17,885 bases of DNA from BOG-1363 sp043775355 (GTDB taxonomy: Bacteria > Planctomycetota > UBA11346): NCBI GenBank assembly GCA_043775355.1, contig JAYVSL010000232.1, positions 1-17,885 of the forward strand. The letters are read 5' to 3'. The position numbers were made by a program, and so were the translations under genes. Of the stretch, positions 6,467-13,845 are shown piece by piece. Below the pieces are notes generated by a model that ran no database searches, was not told the DNA's origin, and worked only from the letters and a program-made list of their open reading frames with translations. How positions within the stretch are numbered: the first letter of the stretch is position 1; each line of letters begins with the position of its first letter.

Positions 6467-7435
6467 TTAGGCGCGAAAGCCGCCGGCGATGCCTTTGACC
6501 ACGACGCTGACCGCGTTGTGCGGATGCAGACTTTCCACGTGTACGGCTTCGACACGGTAATCGCTAACCCGCGCGTCAGCGTCAAGGACGCACTTCAAGC
6601 GACGACCGGCATCTTCGCAAAACATCAAATTCGCGCCATTTAAGCGGGCGAATTCTTGTTCGTCTTCACGCTTTACGGCCGCCTGAACCGGCGTTTTGAG
6701 CGCTCCCTCAACCATGTCGATCAGCTGCACAAACGTCGGGGCTTGCTCAGGATCGCTGATTTCAACTTCCAACTTGGCGTAGCTGCGTTGGCTGTGCGGC
6801 GTGGCCATAATTGACGACTCTTTGCCCAACCATGCGGCCATGTCGTCGGTGGAGATCGCCGCCTGATCGGCGAAATCACTGCGGAATTTTTCTTGGATCA
6901 ACTGACGGGCGAGAGCCGCCGAACACGGGCAAGTGCTGGAATACGCAGCTGTGATGCCCAGACGGAAACGGAAATGACCACCGCGCAAATCGCCCGACAC
7001 CGTCACCGGATACGTGCGCCACGAGGCATTATCGCTGACCAAAGCCCGACGTTTCACCGGCAAATCGAAGACCAAGCGAACGTAGGCGCTGCGACTAATG
7101 CCGGCATGCGAACCAACAAATTGTGACAGCAAACGCTTGACCACCGTCAGATTTAATTCCTCGCTGGCGAAGATTTCCTGCAAAGCCAGGAATAGCCGCG
7201 ACATATGAATGCCACGGGCTTTCGGATCATCAAGGCTGACAAAAGCATCGGCTTTCGCCGGACACAAAAACACCATGCCATCGTTATCACGCAAACGTAC
7301 GGGGACCTCAATGTCAGTCATGCCAACTTTATCGAGCATGCCGCCAACGCGCGTGCGCGAATCCAACGCAACGTCGGGCATCGACTGACCGGCGGCGGCA
7401 GATTGATCGCCAGCAAGAGATGAATCTGGTGCCAT
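6467..7435 (-). CDS. folE2: GTP cyclohydrolase FolE2 (type IB)
   Basis: 322-aa cytoplasmic enzyme converting GTP to 7,8-dihydroneopterin triphosphate, the first step of folate and of queuosine/deazapurine synthesis. FolE2 is unrelated in fold detail to FolE and does not depend on zinc. Seen: GIHMSRL (75-81); TCPCS with Cys169/Cys171, the active-site segment; a long insert, then ATPHSQRS with His214, where most relatives have GAHNQRS; and NLMFCEDAGRR (from 269) with the conserved Glu-Asp. I chose ATG at 7435 because AGGAG lies 7 nt before it. A longer frame to 7510 would need TTG and adds a sequence without family features. It is the first gene of the minus-strand run and is divergent from maf. 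I see no Zur-box-like palindrome in the 143-nt spacer, so zinc regulation is not supported. Confidence 0.95.
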   Translation of the reverse strand: MAPDSSLAGDQSAAAGQSMPDVALDSRTRVGGMLDKVGMTDIEVPVRLRDNDGMVFLCPAKADAFVSLDDPKARGIHMSRLFLALQEIFASEELNLTVVKRLLSQFVGSHAGISRSAYVRLVFDLPVKRRALVSDNASWRTYPVTVSGDLRGGHFRFRLGITAAYSSTCPCSAALARQLIQEKFRSDFADQAAISTDDMAAWLGKESSIMATPHSQRSYAKLEVEISDPEQAPTFVQLIDMVEGALKTPVQAAVKREDEQEFARLNGANLMFCEDAGRRLKCVLDADARVSDYRVEAVHVESLHPHNAVSVVVKGIAGGFRA

Positions 7436-7578
7436 GAGCGGGCTCCTTGAGGGGAGGAAGATCTGGGGTGGAAAGCGCCGGACAAGCAGTGCATCGCCAA
7501 CCTCCGGCAAAAATCAATTTTTTTAATGCTCAGTTGGCCCATTTTCGTTGACCTTGCGTCCGTGTCAGCGGCTCAAAC
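7436..7578. other. Divergent spacer between folE2 and maf
   Basis: 143 bases containing the folE2 ribosome binding site (AGGAG on minus) and an A/T tract near 7510-7525. Both promoters must lie here or inside the genes. No convincing promoter hexamers or operator dyad were found. Confidence 0.4.
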
Positions 7579-8187
7579 ATGGTCACCATGCTTACTGCAC
7601 CCGCTTTAATTCTGGCCAGCACCTCGCGTTATCGCCGTCAATTATTAGAGCGTCTGGGCATTCCGTTTCGTGCCGTGGCACCTGCGTGCGACGAAGAAGA
7701 CCTCAAAGATCCGCGCCTTTCTCCGCAAAAATTGGCCGAATTCCTTGCCGAAGCCAAGGCCGCCAGCATCGCTGAGCAAGATCCCGCTGCGGTCGTGATT
7801 GGCAGCGATCAACTGGCCGCTGTCGAGATCGATGGCGCCTGGACCATCCTGGGAAAACCAGGCGCCGCAGCGAGAGCCGTCGATCAGCTCACGCTGCTCA
7901 GCGGTCGCACGCATCTGCTCATTACCGCAATGGTGGTCGCTCGCGGTGCGGAACGTTGGCGCCACACCGACCTCACGCGACTGACCATGCGTCACCTTGA
8001 TCGCGCTGCGCTGACGAGATACGTCGACGCCGATCAACCGCTTGATTGTGCCGGAGCCTACAAACTTGAGTGCCGTGGCGTCAGTTTATTCAGCGCCATC
8101 GATTCCGCCGACGCTAGCGCCATTACGGGACTGCCGTTGCTAGCGTTATCGCACATTCTTGCTGGGCTTGGCTACGCCGTTCCGTGA
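7579..8187 (+). CDS. Maf/YceF-family nucleotide pyrophosphatase
   Basis: 202-aa house-cleaning enzyme that hydrolyses non-canonical nucleoside triphosphates to monophosphates. Seen: LILASTSRYRRQLLERLG (10-27) with the Maf S-x-S-R substrate loop; CDEED (37-41); IGSDQ (74-78), where the catalytic Asp77 followed by Gln is typical of the YceF (7-methyl-GTP) branch rather than the dTTP/UTP branch; LGKPG (91-95); CAGAYKLECRG (157-167); and AITGLPL (181-187). One oddity is Cys165 where most relatives have Gly in the YKxEG motif. Two starts are possible, ATG 7579 and ATG 7588; both have weak ribosome binding sites, and the second would still keep the motif start. The gene is divergent from folE2 and convergent with the dienelactone hydrolase-like gene. 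Confidence 0.92.
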   Translation: MVTMLTAPALILASTSRYRRQLLERLGIPFRAVAPACDEEDLKDPRLSPQKLAEFLAEAKAASIAEQDPAAVVIGSDQLAAVEIDGAWTILGKPGAAARAVDQLTLLSGRTHLLITAMVVARGAERWRHTDLTRLTMRHLDRAALTRYVDADQPLDCAGAYKLECRGVSLFSAIDSADASAITGLPLLALSHILAGLGYAVP

Positions 8188-8190
8188 ATG

Positions 8191-8218
8191 AAAAAACCTG
8201 TCCGCCTACCGGACGGTT
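8191..8218 (-). terminator. Intrinsic terminator of the dienelactone hydrolase-like gene
   Basis: Read on the minus strand: a GC-rich hairpin (AACC/GGTT and GTCCG/CGGAC pairs, one bulged base, five-base loop) followed directly by six T. It lies about 30 nt after the 8247 stop. No T-run follows on plus, so it should not end maf transcripts the same way. Confidence 0.8.
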
Positions 8219-8222
8219 GTCG

Positions 8223-8252
8223 TGACTTACCCTGACTTACCCTGACTTACCC
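8223..8252. repeat. 10-bp tandem repeat TGACTTACCC, three exact copies
   Basis: Perfect copies at 8223-8232, 8233-8242 and 8243-8252. The last carries the minus-strand TAA stop (8247-8249) of the dienelactone hydrolase-like gene; extra copies would add only downstream sequence, so the protein is unaffected by copy number. The array lies between that stop and the terminator hairpin. Confidence 0.95.
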
Positions 8253-8987
8253 CAACGTCCGCTTAAATAGCTCTACCATCATTCCGTAACAAAGGTGCGC
8301 TAACGCTGGATTATAACGATGGCCTTCATCGCGCATGAAGGCGTGAGCCGCATTGAATTCATGCCATTCAAATGAGCGCTCCGCTGCGTTGAGGCGCTGA
8401 TAAATAGCCGCACGTCCTTCGGCTGGAATATGTGGATCCTGACGGCCGAAAATCATCAGCAGCTCGCCAGCGATCTCTGCCGCACGTTCCAAACTATCGT
8501 CAGCCAGACCTTGCCCCAGGCTGCGTTTGTGCAAATCCGTCGGATAAAGACAGGCCGCTGCGCGAATCTGCGGCTGCAGCGCAGCACGAAAAGCGAGATG
8601 CCCGCCCAGGCACATGCCCGCTGCGCCAATGCGACCGCTGCAATGCGGCGATTGCTCTAAATAAGAAATGCACGCGCGCGTATCGTCGTCGTAATTGCCA
8701 AGCGGTTTAGCGATCTTGTCGGCATTTCCGCGCGCTGAACCGTCGTTGGTGTAGGGCAAGACTGTTCCTGGGGCTTCTAATTCGTGATAAACCTCCGGCA
8801 CCGCCACCATGAAACCATGGCCCGCAAGAATTGCCGCCGAACGGCGAATTGGCCCCGTCACCTGAAAAATTTCAGAATAAAAAATGATACCAGGAAATTT
8901 CCCAGGTGCTGCTGGGCGGAAAAGATGCGTTCGCATCGGGCCCGCAGGCGTTGGCAGATCAACGGTCTCAGTGTCGAGGATGTTCAT
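8247..8987 (-). CDS. Dienelactone hydrolase family protein
   Basis: 246-aa cytoplasmic alpha/beta hydrolase of the DLH family. Seen: SEIFQVTGPIR (38-48) with Glu39, which positions the nucleophile in dienelactone hydrolase; nucleophile elbow GMCLGGH with Cys126, the Cys typical of this family instead of Ser; Asp184 in GRQDPHIP; and His215 in AAHAFMRDEG. All triad members are present, so it should be active. Carboxymethylenebutenolidase (chlorocatechol breakdown) is the founding activity, but most family members act on unknown esters or lactones, and no aromatic pathway is nearby. The ATG at 8987 lacks a clear Shine-Dalgarno. It lies 65 nt downstream of the kinase gene on the same strand, so cotranscription is possible, and it ends at an intrinsic terminator. 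Confidence 0.92.
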   Translation of the reverse strand: MNILDTETVDLPTPAGPMRTHLFRPAAPGKFPGIIFYSEIFQVTGPIRRSAAILAGHGFMVAVPEVYHELEAPGTVLPYTNDGSARGNADKIAKPLGNYDDDTRACISYLEQSPHCSGRIGAAGMCLGGHLAFRAALQPQIRAAACLYPTDLHKRSLGQGLADDSLERAAEIAGELLMIFGRQDPHIPAEGRAAIYQRLNAAERSFEWHEFNAAHAFMRDEGHRYNPALAHLCYGMMVELFKRTLG

Positions 8988-9052
8988 GACATGGTGGTAT
9001 AGCCATGACGCGCCACGTCTACGGTTGTCGACGACCTGGCGTTAGCGAAAGG

Positions 9053-10867
9053 CTATCGTCGTCCGCCGAAAATCTTGCCGAACCAGCTAATCCCCGACGC
9101 TGACAATTCGTTGAGCGCATCGTGTTCCACCGAAGCCAAGGCGTCGAGGAATTCTTTCGCTGACTGAAAACGCTCCTCTGGAAGTTTGCGAATCGCCTTC
9201 ATCACCACCTGCGTCATCGCTTCGGAAATCGCTGGCACGATCGTGCGCGGATCTGGTGGATCGACATTGAGGACATTGAATATCGTGCTTTCAAGGTCCT
9301 CGCCTTGCAGTGGCTGCTTGCACGTCAACGCCACATACAGCGTCAGACCCAGCGAATAAATATCGCTGCGAATATCCAGATCACGATCGCCGTAGAGTTG
9401 TTCGGGCGACATATAACTGGGCGTGCCCATGCGCTCCACATCGTTCGGATCAGCATTGGAAGTGCGCGCGCGCATCAGGCCAAGATCACCGAGACGCGGA
9501 GTAAAATCGCTGTCGAGCAGGATGTTTCCAGGTTTGATATCACGGTGGATTAACTGTTTTCCGTCTAGGTATTGAAGGCCCAATAACAACGCACTAAACA
9601 TATGAATCGCGCGCGGTTCGCTCAATTGACCTTCGCGTTTGAGTTGATCGGCCAGATCGCCGCCGGCCATAAAGCGCAAGGCCATGTAAAGAAAGCCGTC
9701 TTCTTGCGCGGCGTCGTAAACCGTCACCAAATTGGGATGATCGAGTGATGCCGCGATACGGGCTTCTTGCATGAAACGCGTGGCGAATGTCGGATTATCA
9801 GCCAAGGATGGTTTCATCAGCTTGATGGCGACCACGCGATTCAATGTGGTGTGCGCAGCTTTCAGCACCACGCCCATGCCGCCTTCACCAAGAACGCCCT
9901 CAATGCGGTAATGGCCCACTGTTTCAGGAACAGCGAATTCAGGAACAGCAAAGCCTGGTGACGGCTTCACGACTTCTTTCGCTTTGAACCATGGCGCGGT
10001 GCGATCAACATCGATCTTGCTTGGTGCCGGCGAATGATGAGTCGCGGTCGTCGTGGGTGGTTTGCTGGACGGTTGATTCATCGCGCTGTCAGGCGACATC
10101 AATCCTTGAATGGTGCGCACCACGGCACGCCGACCAGAGATCGATGACGACGGCGGCTGCGTTTTCACTGGCGGTGCCACTGGCAGCGGCGCGGATGACG
10201 ACGCTCGCTGAATCGCCGGATGCAAGCCCTTCGGAATCGTTGATGACGGTAATACTTCCGGCCATTCAACGCCTGAGTCAGCGTCACTCGGCTTAAAGAC
10301 TTTGGTCAACGGCTGGGAGTTCGTCATCCGATCGGTGTCGGGAATTAACTCATTCGCCATGGCTGCCACGGGCGTGGGCTGCGCGGCAAGCTCTCCTTCA
10401 CTAATGAAAATCGCCGCCCACCAGCCGCCCACCGACCACGTATGCCCCTGCCAAGATCCACGGCGAACATCAGGCGCACCATTGCCAACTCGAACTGGTG
10501 CAAGCACCGCCTTGGTGCCGATGCCGAATAATTGATCAAACGTCTTGCCGACCACGCGAGCAGTCAGTTCGCCTTGCGTATTGAGGACCAAATCGGTTGG
10601 CAGTGGTTCTTTCACTCCGCTGTGGACTTGCTTCACCACCAATAGCGCAAGATCGAGCGGCTGAACCATCGCCACCGTACCAGTCCACGCACCGCTGACC
10701 GAGATCCACGACCACAAAACGGCATCGGGCTGCTGATCACGAGCCACCGTCGGATCGCACGGACGAGCGGACAATAACGCCGATTCACGATAGCCATGAC
10801 GCATCGCGACATTGAGTGCGCGTTGCAGATGTTGACGGTCGACATTCATATCGACCGCCATGCCCAT
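9053..10867 (-). CDS. Ser/Thr protein kinase with N-terminal CheX-like domain
   Basis: 604-aa soluble protein with no membrane helix. Residues about 10-160 resemble the CheC/CheX phosphatase fold: ISVSGAWTGTVAM, ALLVVKQVHSG, then GELTARVVGKTFDQLF and LAPVRVGNG align with T. maritima CheX as I recall it. The catalytic ExxN reads E100-L-T-A103, so Asn is lost. Residues 165-315 are a Pro/Ser/Thr-rich linker with a duplicated FAVPE. The Hanks-type kinase spans about 320-580: GEGGMG (327-332), VAIK with Lys349, Glu368, HRDIKPGN (441-448), DLG (461-463, DFG variant), SPEQ and Asp502. All catalytic residues are present, so kinase activity is likely. The tail ends in FGKIFGGRR. Alternative in-frame ATGs at 10861 and 10849 are possible. 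It lies downstream of gyrA, after a 294-nt spacer, and upstream of the dienelactone hydrolase-like gene. The target is unknown. Confidence 0.93.
   Translation of the reverse strand: MGMAVDMNVDRQHLQRALNVAMRHGYRESALLSARPCDPTVARDQQPDAVLWSWISVSGAWTGTVAMVQPLDLALLVVKQVHSGVKEPLPTDLVLNTQGELTARVVGKTFDQLFGIGTKAVLAPVRVGNGAPDVRRGSWQGHTWSVGGWWAAIFISEGELAAQPTPVAAMANELIPDTDRMTNSQPLTKVFKPSDADSGVEWPEVLPSSTIPKGLHPAIQRASSSAPLPVAPPVKTQPPSSSISGRRAVVRTIQGLMSPDSAMNQPSSKPPTTTATHHSPAPSKIDVDRTAPWFKAKEVVKPSPGFAVPEFAVPETVGHYRIEGVLGEGGMGVVLKAAHTTLNRVVAIKLMKPSLADNPTFATRFMQEARIAASLDHPNLVTVYDAAQEDGFLYMALRFMAGGDLADQLKREGQLSEPRAIHMFSALLLGLQYLDGKQLIHRDIKPGNILLDSDFTPRLGDLGLMRARTSNADPNDVERMGTPSYMSPEQLYGDRDLDIRSDIYSLGLTLYVALTCKQPLQGEDLESTIFNVLNVDPPDPRTIVPAISEAMTQVVMKAIRKLPEERFQSAKEFLDALASVEHDALNELSASGISWFGKIFGGRR
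9923..9952. repeat. In-frame 15-bp tandem duplication in the kinase linker
   Basis: Two 15-base units (9923-9937 and 9938-9952), differing by one base, encode FAVPE twice just before the kinase domain. This is a coding counterpart of the tandem repeats seen in the spacers and may make linker length variable. Confidence 0.85.
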
Positions 10868-10992
10868 CGCAGGCGACCAGAAAATTGAGCGACAACACCA
10901 AACGTAGTCATGGGAGTCATCATTCTAAGCACAGGTTCATTTGAGCAGCCCCCCCATGGTACCGTCAAAACCCTCATGATGTCGTCACCTAT

Positions 10993-11037
10993 TTTCACGA
11001 CTTTCACGACTTTCACGACTTTCACGACTTTCACGGC
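10993..11037. repeat. 9-bp tandem repeat TTTCACGAC, five copies
   Basis: Units at 10993-11001, 11002-11010, 11011-11019, 11020-11028 and 11029-11037; the first four are exact and the last reads TTTCACGGC. The array is about 125 nt upstream of the kinase start, so copy number could alter promoter spacing. Simple slippage is the likely origin. Confidence 0.95.
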
Positions 11038-11110
11038 TTACCGCACAACGATTCAGCTGCGACGCGCCCCGCACTCATTCCAAGAGACACCGAGCCAGAG
11101 ACACCAGGGC

Positions 11111-11147
11111 CACTCGTATGCGCAAAAGCCAGTCGCGAATACGAGTG
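11111..11147 (-). other. Stem-loop downstream of gyrA
   Basis: CACTCGTAT (11111-11119) and ATACGAGTG (11139-11147) are exact reverse complements, and inner GCG/CGC bases can extend the stem with a bulge. It lies about 15 nt after the gyrA stop on minus. No T-run follows, so it may be an mRNA-stabilising hairpin or a Rho-type or imperfect terminator. Confidence 0.5.
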
Positions 11148-11161
11148 ACGCCGAAAGCCGC

Positions 11162-13654
11162 CTACACCGTTGGCGTTGAATCGCTGACAGGCTGGCCGCC
11201 CGTTTCGGCACTCGGTTCAATGTCTTCAGCCATCATCGGCGAACGTGCAACCCCGGTGACCGCGTCACCATCGTCAAGATTGATGATCGTCACGCCCTGC
11301 GCCGCACGCCCAGTGGTACGGACCTCATCGACCCGCGTGCGCACCATGGTGCCACCACGAGTCATCAACATCAGCGCTTCGCCAGGTTTGACCGACATCG
11401 ACGCTACGACTGGCCCGTTACGTGCGCCGGTATCAATGTTGATGACGCCTTTGCCGCCGCGTCGGGTCAGACGGTAATCCTCAAACGGAGTGCGCTTGCC
11501 GTAACCATTTTGGCAAATGCTCAGGACATCGCTGCCCGCTTCGAGCCGGATCAAGCTGACCACCTTCGCGCCGGAACTCAGTTCAATGCCAATTACGCCG
11601 CCGGTATCACGGCCAGTCGCACGACAATCGGTTTCATTGAAGCGGCAGGCCTGACCGTCATCGCTGGCGATCAACACTTCATCGTTGCCGTGGGTGATCA
11701 CAACTTCGACCAATTCATCACCGTCGCTGAGTTTAATACCCTTGATGCCACCAGCACGCGGATTGCCGTACGCTGCCAGCGCGGTTTTCTTGACCTGACC
11801 TTGCAAGGTTGCCATCAGCAAGAATTGGTCCTCACGGAATTCACGCACCGGAATCACGGCCGTAATGTGTTCGTCTTTGGCTAAATTCAGCACGTTCGCC
11901 AAATGTTTTCCCCGCGAAGTGCGCGCACCTTCAGGAATGTCATAGACCTTCAGCCAGAAAATCTTGCCGTGGTTAGTGAAGTTCAACAGATATTGATGGT
12001 TGGTCGCGGTAAACATTTGCGAGACGAAATCTTCTTCATCCTTCAGTGAACCACCGCTGACACCTTTGCCGCCACGTCGCTGAACCCGGAACGTCTCAAC
12101 CGACAGACGCTTGATATAACCGCTCTTGGTGATCATGACGACGCACGGGTCATCCTCGATCAAATCTTCCATGTTGAATTCGCCAGCAGCAGCGACGATT
12201 TCGGTGCGGCGACCATCGCCGTATTTGTCGAGCAAATGCTGCAGGTCTTCTTTGATGATCATGAACTGACGGGCATCACGGGCGAGAATATCTTTATAGT
12301 CGGTGATTGCCGCCAGCAATTCATCGTGTTCGCCTTGCAGCTTGTCGCGTTCCAGTCCGGTCAAACGACGTAGCTGCATATCGAGAATGGCTTGCGCCTG
12401 CGGATCGCTGAAACCGAAATCGCCAACCAAACCACGTTTGGCTGCGTCGCTGCTCTCGCTGCGGCGGATCAACGCGATGATTTCATCAATGATGTCGATC
12501 GCTTTCAGCAGACCAATGATGATGTGCAGACGAGCTTCGTCGCGCGCCAACCAGAAACGCGTGCGGCGAACGATGACATCTTTGCGATGTTCCACATACG
12601 CTTGGCACATGCGCTTGAGCGACACCGTACGCGGACGACCGCCATCCAGAGCGATCATGTTGATGGCGAAATTGTACTGAAGATTGGTGTGTTCCCACAG
12701 CTGATTCAAAATAATGTCCGGATCTTCACCCTTCTTCAGTTCAATGACCAAGCGAATGCCGTTACCGACTACGCCGCCATAAACCTTGAACATGCCTTTG
12801 ATGCGCTCATCGCGATCGGCATTGACGATCGATTCGTTGATGGTCGCCAACTTGATGCCGTAAGGAATCTGGGTGACCACCAGCGCATCGCGGCCATCGA
12901 TTTGCTCCTGATGAATCTTCGCGCGCATGACCACGCGACCACGGCCAGTTTCATAGGCGTCACGAATACCTGACGTACCGCAGATCAATCCGCCCGTTGG
13001 GAAATCCGGCGCCCGCACAAATTTCATCAAGTCAGGAACGGTACAGGCAGGGAAGTCGATCACGTGAATGATCGCTTGGCAAACCTCGGTCAAATTGTGC
13101 GGCGGGATATTGGTCGCCATACCGACGGCGATACCAGAACTGCCATTGACCAATAAATTCGGCAGCTTGGCTGGCAGCACCATCGGTTCTTGCCGCTGAC
13201 CGTCGAAATTATCGCGATGGTCGACGGTGTTAAACTGGATGTCCTCCATCATTTCGCCAGCTAAGCGATGCATGCGCGCTTCGGTATAACGATACGCCGC
13301 CGCCGAGTCGCCATCGATCGAACCAAAGTTGCCCTGGCCATCGACCAGCATGTAGCGCAACGAAAAATCCTGCGCCATACGCACCATCGCGTCATAGACC
13401 GACGTATCGCCGTGCGGGTGATAGTTACCCAGCGCATGACCAACGATCTTGGCCGACTTCTGATACTTCGCCGACGCGGTCAGATTGAGATCGCGCATCG
13501 ATTGCAAAATGCGCCGATGCACTGGTTTCAAGCCATCACGAACGTCAGGCAGCGCGCGATCTACCAACACGCTCATGGCGTAAGTCAGGTAGCTTTCCTT
13601 CATCTCCTCTTCGATCAAAAGGTCGCGAATGCCAGAGGTCTGGTTGGTCGTCAT
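11162..13654 (-). CDS. gyrA: DNA gyrase subunit A
   Basis: 830-aa DNA-cleaving and -rejoining subunit of the A2B2 gyrase that introduces negative supercoils. Seen: winged-helix/tower core beginning LIEEEMKESYLTYAMSVLVDRALP; catalytic Arg122-Tyr123 in AAAYRYTEAR; quinolone-resistance region HPHGDTSVYDAMVRMAQ (79-95); and the GyrA-box QRRGGKG (525-531), which marks gyrase rather than topoisomerase IV ParC. The beta-pinwheel repeats fill 500-800, with a short acidic/Thr-rich tail. At the E. coli Ser83 position it has Thr84, and Asp88 matches E. coli Asp87; Thr is natural in several species and does not by itself mean resistance. The ATG at 13654 has GGAG 5 nt upstream. gyrB is not in the window. 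It follows glmS after a 191-nt spacer on the same strand. Confidence 0.98.
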   Translation of the reverse strand: MTTNQTSGIRDLLIEEEMKESYLTYAMSVLVDRALPDVRDGLKPVHRRILQSMRDLNLTASAKYQKSAKIVGHALGNYHPHGDTSVYDAMVRMAQDFSLRYMLVDGQGNFGSIDGDSAAAYRYTEARMHRLAGEMMEDIQFNTVDHRDNFDGQRQEPMVLPAKLPNLLVNGSSGIAVGMATNIPPHNLTEVCQAIIHVIDFPACTVPDLMKFVRAPDFPTGGLICGTSGIRDAYETGRGRVVMRAKIHQEQIDGRDALVVTQIPYGIKLATINESIVNADRDERIKGMFKVYGGVVGNGIRLVIELKKGEDPDIILNQLWEHTNLQYNFAINMIALDGGRPRTVSLKRMCQAYVEHRKDVIVRRTRFWLARDEARLHIIIGLLKAIDIIDEIIALIRRSESSDAAKRGLVGDFGFSDPQAQAILDMQLRRLTGLERDKLQGEHDELLAAITDYKDILARDARQFMIIKEDLQHLLDKYGDGRRTEIVAAAGEFNMEDLIEDDPCVVMITKSGYIKRLSVETFRVQRRGGKGVSGGSLKDEEDFVSQMFTATNHQYLLNFTNHGKIFWLKVYDIPEGARTSRGKHLANVLNLAKDEHITAVIPVREFREDQFLLMATLQGQVKKTALAAYGNPRAGGIKGIKLSDGDELVEVVITHGNDEVLIASDDGQACRFNETDCRATGRDTGGVIGIELSSGAKVVSLIRLEAGSDVLSICQNGYGKRTPFEDYRLTRRGGKGVINIDTGARNGPVVASMSVKPGEALMLMTRGGTMVRTRVDEVRTTGRAAQGVTIINLDDGDAVTGVARSPMMAEDIEPSAETGGQPVSDSTPTV

Positions 13655-13845
13655 CGGGGCTCCGTCGGTGGACCGGGGGACTATGGTTCAATCACCGCTC
13701 GGGCAAGCCCAGGAACGCGGCCCAAGAAGGTCGAAGCAAAGGCCGAGCAACGGCTACCGGCTACTGGCTACGGACTACAGGATCGTGCTGCGACGTTGCG
13801 GACAAAACCAGTGATCTGTAGCGGTAGTCATCATCGGAACGGCAA
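13655..13845. other. Spacer between glmS and gyrA with a 7-bp repeat
   Basis: 191 bases, same-strand neighbours, no gene seen. It should hold the gyrA promoter, but I cannot point to one. A heptamer array lies at 13751-13778. Confidence 0.5.
13751..13778. repeat. 7-bp tandem repeat CGGCTAC, four copies
   Basis: Units CGGCTAC (13751-13757), CGGCTAC (13758-13764), TGGCTAC (13765-13771) and GGACTAC (13772-13778). Related heptamers occur on the other side of glmS with a different sequence, so the unit length, not the sequence, is shared. Confidence 0.85.

Larger units (their letters stand above)
10868..11161. other. Spacer between gyrA end and kinase start
   Basis: 294 bases with no credible gene. 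It holds a 9-bp tandem array (10993-11037) and an inverted repeat just after the gyrA stop (11111-11147). A 62-codon frame on minus that reads VVK repeats is simply the 9-bp array in translation. Confidence 0.6.

Noticed and set aside
7436..7578. Zur operator upstream of folE2
   Set aside because: FolE2 genes can be zinc-regulated, but no AT-rich dyad of the Zur-box type was seen in the spacer.
10846..11034. Minus-strand 62-codon frame with VVK repeats
   Set aside because: The repeats are the translated 9-bp tandem array; no ribosome binding site and no homology I recognise.
12392..12973. Plus-strand 193-codon frame inside gyrA
   Set aside because: It is entirely antisense to gyrA, which has full-length family conservation; the long frame is a codon-bias shadow.
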